Notes: generated by a model not told the origin, from the letters alone. A DNA stretch of 64,000 bases from Sclerodactyla briareus (GCA_026419785.1 JAODTK010005680.1:62001-126000), one strand, 5' to 3'. Positions 37,887 to 49,345 are shown, counted from the stretch's first letter. Numbers and translations are program-made.

Positions 37887-37966
37887 AATAAAATAATAAT
37901 AATAATAATAATATAATTATAATAATAATAATACTATAATATAATATAATAATAATAATAATAAAT
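37887..37966. repeat. (AAT)n microsatellite 1 of the tandem LINE block
   Basis: Imperfect AAT repeats with ATAATT and ACTATAAT interruptions. It lies immediately before the first of two related LINE fragments, just as microsatellite 2 lies before the second. Confidence 0.9.
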
Positions 37967-38995
37967 CTTATATCCCACTGAAGGATGGAGGCATGGGACG
38001 CAGAGATCCAGAAACATTGCGAGCCCATTGCAAACTAACTCCGATAGTATACTGACCGTCACGAAAGGAAACGGACCCGCTGTGGGCGGTTATTGTGGCA
38101 TGCCTATCCTGACCGAGCTACCAATCAGGGATGAAGAAATTGCACAGTGGAAGGACAATATACTCGCCCATATGGAAGAAGACAATGCTCCATGGCCAGT
38201 ACCCACGAACAAATCAGCGAGTCACATCCCTGAGAATGCGGTACATGTGGCTGGGGCATAATCAATGGTTGAGATTAAACTGGGGCACTAATCACGGCAG
38301 CCCAGACCAGGCACTGGCAATGAAGTGCCACATGACAAAGTACAACATACCAGTGATGACCCTAAATGTCGGATGTGTGAACAAAGAGTGCGACAGTGGA
38401 CAAATCGTGACTGCATGTCCCAAGATCTCCGGCACACTGTACATCGTGCGGGCTAAAACACGTGACATCTGCTATCCCCACCACGGGATATTCAAACACT
38501 AACTAACATACCCCAAACAGAACATTCCAACTCCCAAACGAAATCAGTGGAGAGAGACTGATAACACCAGATCCTATGGACTTCGAAATCCCCGGCTGAT
38601 CGAGTTATCATCAAAGACCTGTCATTGTGGTCATATAAACACTGCTACAATCTATTCTGAAAGCGAAACGACATAGCCATCCCAAATGGACCGAACATAG
38701 TCGAGAAGGAGCGGGAAAAGACCGACAAATACCAGTATCTCCGGCTCGAAGTAAACAGAGAATGTGGGATGTCAAAGCAAAGGTTGTACCAGTGGTGATT
38801 GGGACACTCGGAGCACCAATCCACAACGTCGAAAATTGTCTAGACGACATCCAGGAAAACACCGCACCCTCCCTCGATAAGCCAAAGCGACCACGAGTGC
38901 TCGATCTCCCAGTAACAGAGTCCGAGTAGGACGTCCGAGGCGAGGTAACAGAAAGGTAGAATTACCAATCAAGCAGATTGTGAAAGAGACAAGGG

Positions 38996-38997
<2 letters not shown>
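37967..38997 (+). mobile_element. LINE 3' fragment, tandem copy A
   Basis: The + strand reads as a LINE ORF2 C-terminus in broken frames. About 38130-38260 gives LHSGRTIYSP and LHGQYPRTNQ. About 38330-38460 gives TKYNIPVMT and a C-x2-C...IVTACPKISGTLYI block, a zinc-knuckle-like motif (relatives read KCRLC...HIVxGC). About 38640-38850 gives IPN-DRNIV-type and KEREKTDKYQ-like phrases followed by VVPVVIGTLGA. About 38920-38990 closes the frame next to a TAA repeat. The RT palm and active site are absent. The CxxC...H...C block at the C-terminus is known from several invertebrate LINE families, but the clade is not assigned. Frameshifts abound. Confidence 0.75.
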
Positions 38998-39031
<34 letters not shown>

Positions 39032-39039
39032 CAAATAAT
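38998..39039. repeat. (TAA)n microsatellite 2 of the tandem LINE block
   Basis: About 33 bases of pure TAA, then TCAAATAATATATATAG. It is the 3' tail of copy A and also the left border of copy B. Confidence 0.9.
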
Positions 39040-40022
39040 ATATATAGTCCACGGAATGATGGAGGCGGGGACGCAAAGAGATCCAGGAACATTGCGAGCG
39101 CCAGTGCACCTAACTCCGAGAGTATACGTTAACCGTACGAAAGGCCGGACCCGCTGTGGAGGTTATGTGGCGAGCCAGATCCTGACCGGCTACCATTCAA
39201 GGGATGAAGAAATTGCACAGTGGAAGGACGAATAATACCCACAGATGGAAAGAGAAAATGCTCCATGGCCAGTACCCACGATAAATCAGGGAGGTAACAT
39301 CCCATGAGAATGTGTACCGGTGGCTGGGGCAGAACATGGTCTGAGATTGAACTGGGGCACTAATCTCGGCAGCCCAAGCCAGGCCTGGCAAGAAAGGTGC
39401 CACAGTACCAAGTACAACATACCGTGATGACCCTCAAGTCGGATTGTGCCAAGAGATGAGGACAGTGGCACACATCGTGACTGCATGCCCCAGGACCGCC
39501 GGCACATGTACTAGTTCGGCATACCACGTGACAGCTGCTAGCCACCCTGATATGCCACCCCTCGACATACCCACAGAACATTCCAACTCCACAAACCGAA
39601 ATCTGTGGAGGAGAATGATAACACCATCCTATGGACTTCGATCCGGCCTTACGGTTATCAGCGGAAGAAGAACTGTCATTGTGGTCCATTAACACGGCTA
39701 CTCTGAAACGCAATAGCCATCCCATGACACGACATAGTCCGATAAGGAGCGGGAAAAACCGACAAATACCAGGATCGCCGGCTCGGAAGTACAGAGAATA
39801 TGGGATGTCAAAGCAAAGGCTGTACCAGTGGTGATTGGGCACTCGGACCATATCCAACAACTTCGAAAATTGCTAGACGACATCCCCAGAAAAACCGAAC
39901 CCTCCCTCGATAAAGAACAGCGACACGAGTGCTCGATCTCCCATACAGAGTCCGAGTAGGACTCCGAGGCGAGGTACAGAAAGGTATAATGACCACTCAA
40001 GCAGTATTGTAAAAAAAAAGGG
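39040..40022 (+). mobile_element. LINE 3' fragment, tandem copy B
   Basis: Aligns end to end with copy A, from GGATGGAGGC..GGGACGC at the left to GAGTCCGAGTAGGAC..CGAGGCGAGGTA near the right. Shared coding phrases include LHGQYPR, VAHIVTACPRTAGT, KNRQIPG and VVIGTL-like segments, plus a frame at 39444-39692 giving MCQEMRTVAHIVTACPRTAG. Most differences from A are single-base insertions or deletions, often in short homopolymers; B is about 50 bp shorter. Both copies begin at the same place in the LINE, directly after a TAA tract. No RT palm is present. Confidence 0.78.
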
Positions 40023-40140
40023 CTAATAATCATAATAATATAATTAATAATAATAATAATAATATAATAATAATTATACTAATAATAATGATAATAATAA
40101 TAATAAGAAGAAGGAGAAGAAGAAGAAGAATAATAATGAT
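40023..40140. repeat. (TAA)n and (GAA)n microsatellite 3 of the tandem LINE block
   Basis: TAATAATCATAATAATATAA repeats, then AAGAAGGAGAAGAAGAAGAA, then TAATGATGAT. It is the 3' tail of copy B. The minus-strand LINE starting at 40.23 kb may have contributed its own tail to the same tract. Confidence 0.9.
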
Positions 40141-40229
40141 GATTTAATTGTTTTCACTTTCTCGACGTTTAATACATCCGTTTTCTAAGTCGCTTGGAAA
40201 CGGAACGAAGAAAACATAAATTTAAATAA

Positions 40230-40740
40230 CCTTACAATACGCAAGCGTACACTATTGCAGAGAGTAAAACAAGTAGCACTTCAATCTCTTTTTTGAAAGA
40301 TTCCAGTGACGGTGACTGGCGTATGTGAAGGGAAGACTGTCCAAAGGGTAGGTTGCAATACAACAGAGAAGGCGCGATTCCCATATCCTGGGTTCGAGGC
40401 ATTGGTTCTGGGTTGAACTCTAGGTGAGCTGTTGTCGATGATCGAAGTACCATTGGTGACGAGGATCGCTTTTGGGGGCCAACATATCTGATATGTACTG
40501 GGGTCCGAGATTATTCTTGGCTTTGAACGAACTTTGAACTGTATGCGTGAGTAATGGGAAACCAGTGGAGGGAACGGACGACCGAGTTCGTACGAGAAAT
40601 AAGGCGGGCAGTAGAGTTTCTGTATTCGTTGAAGCGGAACGATGAGGGCTTGAGGCAGATTGATGTGGAGCGCTGTTGCGTATCAACCTGGGAGATTAAA
40701 TGCATTATCGAGGAGTTCGGTGGAAGTGTCGTCTAGACGC
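40230..40740 (-). mobile_element. CR1/L2-like LINE C-terminal fragment
   Basis: On the minus strand, about 40735-40690 gives STELLDNAFNLP, 40680-40600 gives NLPQALIVPLQRIQKL (relatives have LQRVQNSAARL), 40590-40540 gives TRTNSVVRSLHWFPI, and 40510-40440 gives FKAKNNLGPQYISDMLAPKS. These are the usual order of motifs in the last third of CR1/L2 ORF2 (R-LHWLPI then LxPxYISDLL). At least three frame changes occur. The RT core is missing or beyond recognition above 40740. Closely similar in kind to the 8.2-9.6 kb element but not obviously the same copy. Confidence 0.78.
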
Positions 40741-40969
40741 AAAGTTCCCGGAAATCCACCGTAAGGTGGCAACACAGGAAAGCTTTGATGGAACACTTCT
40801 AATTGTTTAGTAGCCTGATCGACGGTAATGGTTTGAAACGCCACTTTATCTTCGTTACAGCCGACCTGATGGCGTTGAACGCATGGAATACCTTGCTCTA
40901 TTTTTAAAGAGACTAAAGAAAATCATTGAAATATTTCGGCAGGCGCTTTATTTTGCCGAAAATTTCGGA

Positions 40970-41074
40970 TTTTCGAACGATTACGTAATCGTTCTGACGT
41001 CGTTATAACCTTTGACCCGGATTTTCCGGCGATTACGTAATCGTTCTGACGTCATTATAACCTATGACCGAGGT
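40970..41074. repeat. Tandem pair of palindromic CGATTACGTAATCG sites
   Basis: A 52-bp direct repeat occurs twice. Each copy carries the perfect 14-bp palindrome CGATTACGTAATCG (40978-40991 and 41030-41043), then TTCTGACGT(C)GTTATAACCT or TTCTGACGTCATTATAACCT. The second copy contains TGACGTCA, the consensus CRE site, and TGACCGAGGTCA follows at 41063-41074, an everted pair of nuclear-receptor half sites. Regulatory use is speculation. Confidence 0.6.
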
Positions 41075-41092
41075 CATATTGACTGTGTGAAA

Positions 41093-41160
41093 ACAACAAC
41101 AACAATAACAACAACAACAACAATAACAATAACAATAACAACAATAACAACAACAACAAG
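41093..41160. repeat. (AAC)n/(AATAAC)n microsatellite
   Basis: ACAACAACAATAACAACAAC continuing for about 68 bases. The threonine/isoleucine runs in overlapping frames come from it. Confidence 0.9.
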
Positions 41161-41267
41161 TCGGACAGCGCAAATTGCCACAGTCGTTAGGCTTGCACGC
41201 ACATCGTACGTGGGCGCATGCTATGCATGACTGCGCTTGTGGTATGTACAGTGCGGGAGTCGAAGGC

Positions 41268-41296
41268 ATTCAATTGAATTGAATTGAATTGAATTA
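41268..41296. repeat. (AATTG)n short tandem repeat
   Basis: Five to six copies of AATTG in a row. This pentamer is a common 3' tail of some LINEs, but no element was recognised on either side. Confidence 0.8.
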
Positions 41297-42088
41297 CCAA
41301 GACAAGTGGGTTACAAGACCGCACGCGTCAAACAGAACGAGTTCTCGGACTTATGAATCGGTAATTGTGTAGACGTTAGATTACGGGTTTACCAATCCAA
41401 GTAGGCTGGAGTGAAGGCTCCGACCTTAGGACTTAGGTTAGCCAAACGTTAGGCCCTCAGCTTGCCGCCTAGCCTAGGCGACATAAAAATTCACATTACA
41501 AATCTACAAATTACGGTTACACAGTCGCCGCAAGAATAAAATCGGCTTAAACACTATCCAGCCCAATCTCATTCGCGAAGCCTTACTCAGGACATATTAT
41601 TGTAAGGTGTGTAGTAGAATAGGGTAGGCTGGTACTTAATGCATAAGGTCGTACTGGCCATAATGTTCTACATCACTGGCCATTGTGAAAACAGGATGTA
41701 GGGTGTGGCACGGCAGTCAAATGAGTGACGAAGTTGAGAGCCTACCTACAGTCTCGCTACGCTATAATCTTCGGTGTGGAGTCACCTAAAGGCTGAACAG
41801 AATTTCCGTTGTGGCGCACCAGTTAAATATTGTAGCTTGTCTTTCAATTACTTTATAGTACATGTAAGAAAATCACAACAAAGCCGATTCAGTTCTGTTT
41901 TTTATAATCTAATGAGTTTCTGGCTGGCAATGAGAACGTCAGCGAACATTCACTGTCCACGTGAGCAAATCCCAAATTTTGATTGGTTGCTTTTAAACAC
42001 CTAAGAAAAATATTTAATGATATGATGATTTAAGTTCGTTCTTAACATAAAACTATGGTATTTGAAATGGAAATAGAACCTATCATTA
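41297..42088. other. Unassigned sequence
   Basis: No coding similarity or repeat recognised. It contains a TTAGCCAAACGTTAGGC and GCCTAGCCTAGGCG stretch of locally self-complementary sequence near 41440-41482. Confidence 0.4.
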
Positions 42089-42131
42089 GGTGAGAGGATG
42101 CATTCCCTTTAGGGTAAGGCATCCTCTCACC
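42089..42131. ncRNA. Strong 43-nt hairpin, function unknown
   Basis: GGTGAGAGGATGC (42089-42101) and GCATCCTCTCACC (42119-42131) are perfect 13-bp inverted repeats with a 17-base loop. The loop itself contains CCCT-TT-AGGG, which can pair as a second stem. The two stems stacked would make a stable, compact hairpin. It is shorter than a usual microRNA precursor. It could be a fold-back repeat, the end of a small palindromic element, or a structured RNA motif. No transcript evidence is available from sequence, so the RNA label is tentative. Confidence 0.35.
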
Positions 42132-42599
42132 ACCAAACATCTTAGCAGATTCTCCCATTGCCAAGCTTACAACGACATATTCTCTGTATTATTAAGCAAA
42201 CTGAATTGCCCTCCAGACAAAAAGCATCGTGTGAAGAGGCTGGCCTTTAACCACACTTGAAAGAGTTGGGGAGGTGCCAAACTTCGGTGGGGATTACATT
42301 ATGGGAGCAGTGAAAATGGTCAGTTATAAAATATTATAAACTATAGTCACTCTATACAACATGCCATTAACTCCTGTCGTTAGTAGCATGGGATGGAATC
42401 CTCGTCACACTTATTGTTTTCACAACTTAATATAACAAGCTGCTCATCACGAAGGCGGACGTCACGAGTCATGACTGTATACCACCATTCCATATTCGCA
42501 CCTTTTCTCCAACCAGCAATTGACGGGTAGTTCTGTTGAAGAGTGAGACACAGCGGATAGGTCCTTCCTACATAACGTACACTATCTGTCATATATTAA
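42132..42599. other. Unassigned sequence
   Basis: Nothing clearly recognised. The last part may be a degraded 3' end of the adjoining minus-strand LINE. Confidence 0.35.
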
Positions 42600-43760
42600 A
42601 TTCCCATATAACTCGCCATTGACCACCCCGCAATGAAGGTTCTAAATTCTGGTTCCGAAAACTCTAGGTATCGTTCTGAGTTTGCCTATTTTGCAGATGC
42701 CACAGTCAGGCCAGAGCGGGATGTATTGAAAATGTGACTTGTAGGCTTAGTTGGTGGTCTAGAACAACACCCGATCCGTCTCTCACAGATTAAGAGGGAG
42801 AGATTCCGTCGCCAGCGACGGAATACGAGGAAGGGGATCCGTTTGACGAAACTTGGATGTGACGTGGACAACTTCATTTTTAGATTGGTTTAGTTTAAGA
42901 TTATTCACCTGAGACCATTCCTTGATGTCACCACGGCATTCAGCTAGCCGATCTACACTCTCTCAGCAGTCGTCGTGATGGTGAGACGTATAGCTGGGTG
43001 TTGTCCGCATACATTACATTTTTGGTGAATACCTGGATTGAGCATGGCTAAGTCAAAAAATGACTTGCATTAAAATGAAAGATAGTGGTCCCACGACAGA
43101 ACCACTGTGGGAACCAGAAAGCAGCGGAAACGGTTGAGAAGTTGATTGTGATTGATTTTACCGACTTGGGTCCATCCTTCAAGGTAGACAAGGTAAGAGC
43201 TGGTACTGGAGGGCAATCCGGCTGCCGTAGCTTTCCGGAGTCTTTCAGGGCCACCTTATGATCGATCGTATTGAGCACTGAAGAGTGCTGCTTCATTTCC
43301 TTTGTCAATCGCTAGAAGAAGATCATCGTAAACTTTTACACACAGTCCGGTAGACTGACATTTGCGATATGCAGACTGACGCATACAGAAAAATAATCTC
43401 TATTACATGGTCAAGTTCGCAGCTGAGTGACATGAACTGCTCCAAACAGTCTTCTCCCGAGGGACGCGATTGTTAGCGATTGGCCTGTAGTGTGAGAGAA
43501 TATTGCGATCCAATTTTGGTTTCTCCAACCTGGGACTACTTGTGCTCCCTTCAATAACCCTGGGAAGATGCCGGTAGAAGTGCCAAAAGATGCTTTGGTA
43601 GCAGATGGAGGACGTTCTTTCTATCCAAGATTGGGGAGTTCTGTTGGCTGCTGTTCCGATCCACTTCAACAATGTCATGACGGGCCGATGGTTCTGATGG
43701 GAGAAAAGGCTGGTCTGGTACTTGGACTCGTACAAGACTTAGCCCCCAAGTTTGGAATAT
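42600..43760 (-). mobile_element. CR1/L2-like LINE RT fragment
   Basis: Minus-strand frames give, in order, RT motifs: about 43560-43470 LPRVIEGS then EKPKLDRNILSHYRPIAN (relatives: KKPxLDPxxLxNYRPVSNL); 43330-43260 VYDDLLLAIDKGNEAAL and LNTIDHKVAL (relatives: LDLSAAFDTIDH); 43150-43080 INHNQLLNRFRCFL-like phrases; 43012-42987 YADNTQLYV, the active-site box with the second aspartate replaced by asparagine; 42920-42860 IKEWSQVNNLKLNQSKNEVV. Upstream to 43760 a SPSTRPAFS-type stretch may be the domain before the RT. The element is 5'-truncated, with many frameshifts and an altered catalytic residue, so it is dead. Confidence 0.82.
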
Positions 43761-46700
43761 CCGATGATGCATCGCTGAGTGCCTGAAACGGCCTGTAGAT
43801 TAGAACATGGCATACTATCGAGTAAACCGAGAAACTTGGAAGCAGCTGAATGGTGAAAAAAAAACCTGGGGCCTTTGGCGTAACTTCAGCGATGCCCTGG
43901 GAGATCGTAGAATGCACGCTCCATTACAGAAAAGAGAGTATGCGATAACATGCGGGGCGTAATGTTTTGGGGATACGCGGGCAAAGAATCTCACTAGAAA
44001 GCTGCAGTATTACCATTGAGGTCTGGTCTGGCGACTTCGCTCGATGGCACAGGACTGTTACCCAAGGAAAATTGCCCCAGTGGTTCCTCCCAGGTCCTCC
44101 TAGGAAGTCTTGAGGGTGTAGCGTTTTAGTGTCCATCTCTGCTGAGTCCCCCCTCACTCAACTTCGCCACTTGAACGGACTGTCCAAGCTTGACCGCTAC
44201 ACTGTGGCTACTTTCAAGTGGATGACGTAGTTGGCTTGGGATGTGAGAGTAATGACCAGTGGACAGGATCAGTTTTTGAAGATCTGGGAACTACTGAGAC
44301 CCGCAGGACACGATAAGCCTCCTCTCACGTCTATGTGTACCCGGGATGAGAGTAAAATCAAATCAACAATGAAGTCAAATACATGCCAAATATTTTTGGT
44401 TTTTTGAATTTTTGTAATCAGGAAGGGAACCTCGAACGCGACGGACATACAACGATGCATCTCTGCGTTTGTCTATTGGTGATTTACTCAGCATATCGTT
44501 CCGAACATTGTAATTTCGCTTCGTTATAGTATTGTAAACCGCCGATCGCGTCTCACGTTTAGATGGTCTCAATCAATGTTAAGTGTTTCAATGCGACACG
44601 TGGGGCCCAGGGCGCTCTCCCACTGGCTCCTCAGCAGGCGCGCAGTCGAGTGTGACGTCCCAGCCTCTATTAACGATTTTCAGGAAACCCACTGCTAAGT
44701 TTCAACTCGAGCGCACGATTGTGGCGGCCCCCAACACATTGTGGTTACGTCAAGGTAGTGAATAAATACATATCCCCCACACATAGATCATACATATAGG
44801 TGTGTTTGTGCACGTTGCATTGAGCTAAAAAAATTCACGGAGTCTGTACGAAGCGATTGCCATAGGTCTCTGCCTATGGTTGCGTGATCAGTGGTTATTT
44901 TTCACAGTACACACATAAGCAACTGAAGGGAATCCTGAGAGAATTCAACGAATGGGTGTACACGATGTCTCCCTCTGATTTTGGGACAGGTCCGAACATT
45001 AGCTTTGTTAGGCACATGGCACACATAGGTTAATAGAGTACCTCTAACTCAGTCAGATATGTCCCCTTCATATTCCGGCTAGGAGTTGGAGTTGGTGTCA
45101 AAATATTATAAAATGCATTGGTTCCTTCTGATAACCTTGTCACCGTGTCGAGGAGAAAGATGAGAACAAATCACGTGGTTAGTGTGTTCGAACGGGCAAT
45201 TCCGGGGACGTGTGGAAAAGATCCAACTTGTTGCAGAGACCCCAGACGTAACGCTTCAACGCACATCGCGTACCGGTACGTACCGGTATCTTTTCCAACC
45301 AGCGAGTCAGACGACTCCCCAAAATCGCATCTTTGTAACTGCTCGTCTGCACTTGAACATGTTAATACATCTTCAGTGTTAAAAAATCACGTGACAATAA
45401 CCGCAGAGAATGTTTCGATGTTTAATCATAATCGTATCAACATGACAGAACGTAGGTCCGGGTGTAGTTTTTGTATTTTCGGACTAAACTTGACCACATG
45501 CCTCACTAGTCTAGTAGACGCATTTTCTCACAGGCCTGGAGCGATCAGTAGTTAGCCACGATCCCCTGGAGGGGGTGCTAGGACCCCCGTCAAGGAGCCA
45601 GCTACCTTGCGCCAGTGGGTGTAAAATTTTCTCCATAGCAAGACGACCACCCAAAATGGGAGAAAATGCCCTTCTCGGAGTCTGTTTTCGACCAAGTTCA
45701 GTCGCGGGTGGCATATACAATCGTTTATCATATTTCTATACTTCACCACATACACAATGCATATACAATGTAGGTATTGGCCGCCGGTATTGGACATTAC
45801 GGCAGAATGCAGCTCAGGGCTATGATCATGGCACTCTTTATATAGTTTCTGAATGAACAGGTGTGAATAGATGTATTGGACGGTTCACTATGTATGTACT
45901 CGTCACAGCCTGGTCATATTTCACAGCCGATACATCGACAACCCTGGCTATTAAAACGTAAACCCAAAGACTACACACGACTTTATCTGCGCTTGGCCAA
46001 TTTGAACACAACACTGGGCTAATTGAACTAGGTGAACGTGGAGATGTTTAATTTATGTGTGTGTGTGCTTCCCGTTCTGATTAGGCCTAGTTAACCCTAG
46101 TTGTTGGGGGGTCATTCAGAGGTTCGCCTGAAGGTCACCAACGACGGTAGAGTCTTGAAATCAAGGATTGTTTGCGTCTAAATTTGGTTCTGATAAGCCT
46201 TTTGTTTTTAATAGATGTTGTAGGGATTATTTTGGTGAATTGATGAAAATAGAAATCACTATTCGAGCAAATTCCAGCTTCTCACGATAACTCGACCAGT
46301 TCCGGATGGTGAGATATCTGTGGTATGAGGGTTTCCCCACGAGTACATGAACCTGATTGTTTGGGTGAGGCGTTTGGGGATTTAACGAGTAGAAGACTAA
46401 AAATCTTTGTGAACACGATGTCCGGAATGCGTGGTCGGATCCATTTGAAGTTTGGTGGGTCGGCAGCTACCTTATCAAGAGTAAGGGTATGTCATTATAT
46501 TGAAAAAGTAATGCGATATCCTTATCAAATCAATAATATGAAACGCCAATTATTATATTTTTTCAAATTTTCGCTGTAAACTAAATTCAAACCAATAGTC
46601 ATGAATCGATGGACGAGGAATCACGGCGGGTGGAGGCTCCAGAATAGGCCAGCAGTATTCCTCGCATGTCGTAAAAGGTGACTATTAAGGGGGAGGACAG

Positions 46701-46827
46701 TTGAAGGTGACATAATGAGATTGAGAGTTGGGAAAGTCCCACGGTGCAGGGAACAAGCTGATACGAGCTCCCTGTCTATCCTGGTTCTGACCTACTCGGG
46801 TATCCAGTTTCTGTCTCTTGATACAAC
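43761..46827. other. Unassigned sequence
   Basis: An unrecognised + strand frame of 145 codons (45118-45555) shows no domain, signal or repeat; it is probably fortuitous. Around 46660-46685 the phrase CGCATGTCGTAAAAGGTGAC recalls a motif found at the head of some invertebrate interspersed repeats, just before the 46.8-kb duplication. Nothing else is recognised. Confidence 0.3.
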
Positions 46828-47620
46828 CAGCTGTTGTTGGTTGTCCGTGGCAGGTTGTGGGGCTGCTTGGAATTGGGGGTGGATTCCCTGTGTGTGGGGG
46901 GCATTCTCGGGGGTTCCTCACACAGGCAAGTCCACTTTTCAAGGGCTCCAAGTAGCTCTACTGGTTTGTATCGTATTGGCCATCGGCAGCTGTCTTTCTG
47001 GCTTTGGAGTTACGAAAAACAAACCTAAGGTTTTTGAAACTGCATGTCAATTCCAGAAGAGAATTGGCAAGCATGGTTCATAACCCTGAATAAACCTTAA
47101 ATGCTGAGGAAATAGTGCATGTTGGGTGGCAAGACCTGAATCCTCCACACTACAAAACAGGTCATCAATGGGCATTGTAATCCTCAGAAACACAGAATAA
47201 CTATGAGTCAAACCATTAGCTGTCGTTGGTTGTATCTGCAGGTTGGTGGGGCTGCTTGGAATTGGGGGTGGATTCCCTGTGTGTGGGGGGCATTCTCGGG
47301 GTTCCTCACCCAGGGCAAGTCCACTTTCACGGTCTTGAGTAGATTTATGAGTTGATGTATTGACTGGCGATAGTGTCTTCTGGCTTTGGCGTCAAGAAAA
47401 CCAAACTGGAGGTTTTTAAACTGTCAGGTCTAGAGAAAAATTGGCGAGCATGGTAACCTGAATAAAACTTGAATACTAAGAAAATGGACAAGGGCGGGTG
47501 TGCAAATCATCTACACTGCTGGATTCCATGCCACCTAAGGAATTTATGAAATCTGGTGTTACAGTTTCTCACTGGACATTGTAAACTTCAGAAACAACGG
47601 GGAAAACCATAAGTCGAGCA
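46828..47620. repeat. Tandem duplication of a unit of about 390 bp
   Basis: Two units, about 46828-47218 and 47219-47620, align along their length. Shared blocks include GGGGCTGCTTGGAATTGGGG and the following GGATTCCCTGTGTGTGGGGG; TCTGGCTTTGG(A/C)GT; AAATTGGC(A/G)AGCATGGT; CTGAATAAA; and a GGCATTGTAA/GGACATTGTAA block. The first GC-rich block is almost identical between copies, while later blocks differ by many single-base indels. It may be the end of a mobile element present as a dimer. No protein similarity is recognised, and AATAAA occurs in both copies. Confidence 0.75.
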
Positions 47621-49040
47621 AGGATATTATCCTGCCCGGATGTGGGAAAAAGCGGGACCCCTGATCACTTTGTAGGCAGATTTTCGTTTTTCCACTGCTA
47701 CAACTACCATAATTCGAAATCTGGTAGAGACAAATATAACAACAATATGTCTCACACTTGATGTCGACTGAACCTGATGCCTCTCGCCTTTACAGGTGTT
47801 ATTCGCGATGGGTCTACTTCATGGCCTGCGCAATGTGTCAGCAGAAATGGTTACATATCTGACACCATCTCTTCAAATAATATTAATATATTCGAATTAA
47901 GATTACACCTTGGTATCATCCACCTGGTTCATGAATACTCGCTTGTTAAACTGTTAAATAAATAATCCTAACATCTTGATGTTTTATATTAGAGTGACTA
48001 TTTATTCATTATTGTATTCTTGCATTACTGTGCTAACCATTTCATATATTTTCTGATGTGTTTTACTTTCTTCATTATTGTGGGAGTAAAGAAGAATAAA
48101 TAAATTAAAAGATTGTGTGGGTCGTACGCGGAGGAGCGGTGGCTACCCTGCGTTCTGGTCCCTTCGCGAAGATAACAAGTAGAGCAAAATATGTAGCATG
48201 GGAAGGATAGATGATAACGTGTATAGTTTAGGAAACGTATATTTGAATGGGTATACAGCTATGAGTTTTACATATCAAAAAGAAACTATCAATAACATTT
48301 GTAGTGGATTCGACTCAGATTATACCGGTATAGACTCTGGCGATATTCTTATATCGTGTAAAACAACTGCACAATACTTCACAAGTTGAGGGTTCAATGA
48401 AAATTGGAAACTGCACTACCTGGTAGCACGGAACTGTTTTAGTTCTCTTATGTTTGGGCGCAATTGAATTGAAAGTGTATGAAAATGGCGGGTTTTGGAG
48501 AGACCCTGCAGGAGAATTGGAATAAAATTCATGGAATCACCCGTTCTCCAAAACTCTCAATTTAATTTCCGTTTGTGAGGACGTAACGGTACTTCCAACC
48601 CACTCCTGTCAACAGAGGCTATAAAGAGCATACGAACTTGCCAGGTCCAGTAGGTCGTAAAAAAACCAGCCAGCCATAAATGTGTTCATGTTTAGTGATA
48701 CACACTGGTTATGTCCATCAGACCCAAAGCCCACCTAGAGCTTGCGAAGTCGGTCACGAATATATTTTTGCGTTGCCTTTCAATTGCACAGCCACTTCCC
48801 AGTGACGTCACAATTGAGTTTGGATTTTGAGCTTATGTCACACTCGTGTCGTCTGAGGTTTTGCTATCCTCAAAACGAAATTAATAGAAAGTTATCAGAA
48901 GTTACCTTTACGTGAACATTCCACACACGATACCGTCGATATCATATCCTTCTCTTGGTTATGTGTATACAACGATAGTCCTAACAAAGACATACCGGGA
49001 CTTATCTAACGAATTATTGCCATTGTAACCCCTTTCCGAA
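47621..49040. other. Unassigned sequence
   Basis: The segment 47940-48115 is AT-rich and ends in GAAGAATAAATAAATTAAAA, which looks like a retroelement 3' tail, but no coding part was recognised before it. The rest is featureless. Confidence 0.35.
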
Positions 49041-49345
49041 GCACGTTGGCCACAGTTTTGGTAGAGCGTCGCTTCCACTTCCGGAACCGTGTTCAAGATA
49101 TCCCGGTCGGGTCATACCAAAAAGACTGTAAAACTGGTACCTGTTGCCTTCTCGCTGACGCTCAGTTCAAGGATTGAAGCAGGGACAAACGAGGTAGGCA
49201 ATTTGCAAGCCGTCTGCGTGTGATTACCCCGCACTCCCACATTAAGGTACCGCCAAAGAGGCGTTGCCTTATTCCGTGTACCTGGTGAGAGATTCGAGCT
49301 GCCCATAGTTGCAGTATCCAGTCTGCGCTTTGCTGGGCCTTGAAT
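49041..49345 (+). mobile_element. tRNA-headed SINE
   Basis: The head carries TGGCCACAGTTTTGGTAGAG at 49047, matching a pol III A box with D-arm, and GTGTTCAAGATATCCC at 49089, matching a B box. The 42-base spacing is tRNA-like. The body continues with CGGGTCATACCAAAAAGACT, then CTTCTCGCTGACGCTCAG and the tail phrase GTACCGCCAAAGAGGC. The order of tRNA head, GGTCATACCAAA and TCGCT...GCGCTCAG is that of a SINE family I recall as widespread in marine invertebrates. Mismatches in the head rule out a working tRNA. Related bodies lie at 53.4-53.94 kb. Confidence 0.75.

Noticed and set aside
39360-39860. Longest open frame in the window, 166 codons on the minus strand
   Set aside because: It lies antisense to tandem LINE copy B, whose + strand motifs explain the region; no protein family resemblance.
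45118-45555. 145-codon + strand open frame
   Set aside because: No recognisable domain; cysteine and histidine positions do not form a known zinc-binding pattern. Could be part of an exon but unsupported.
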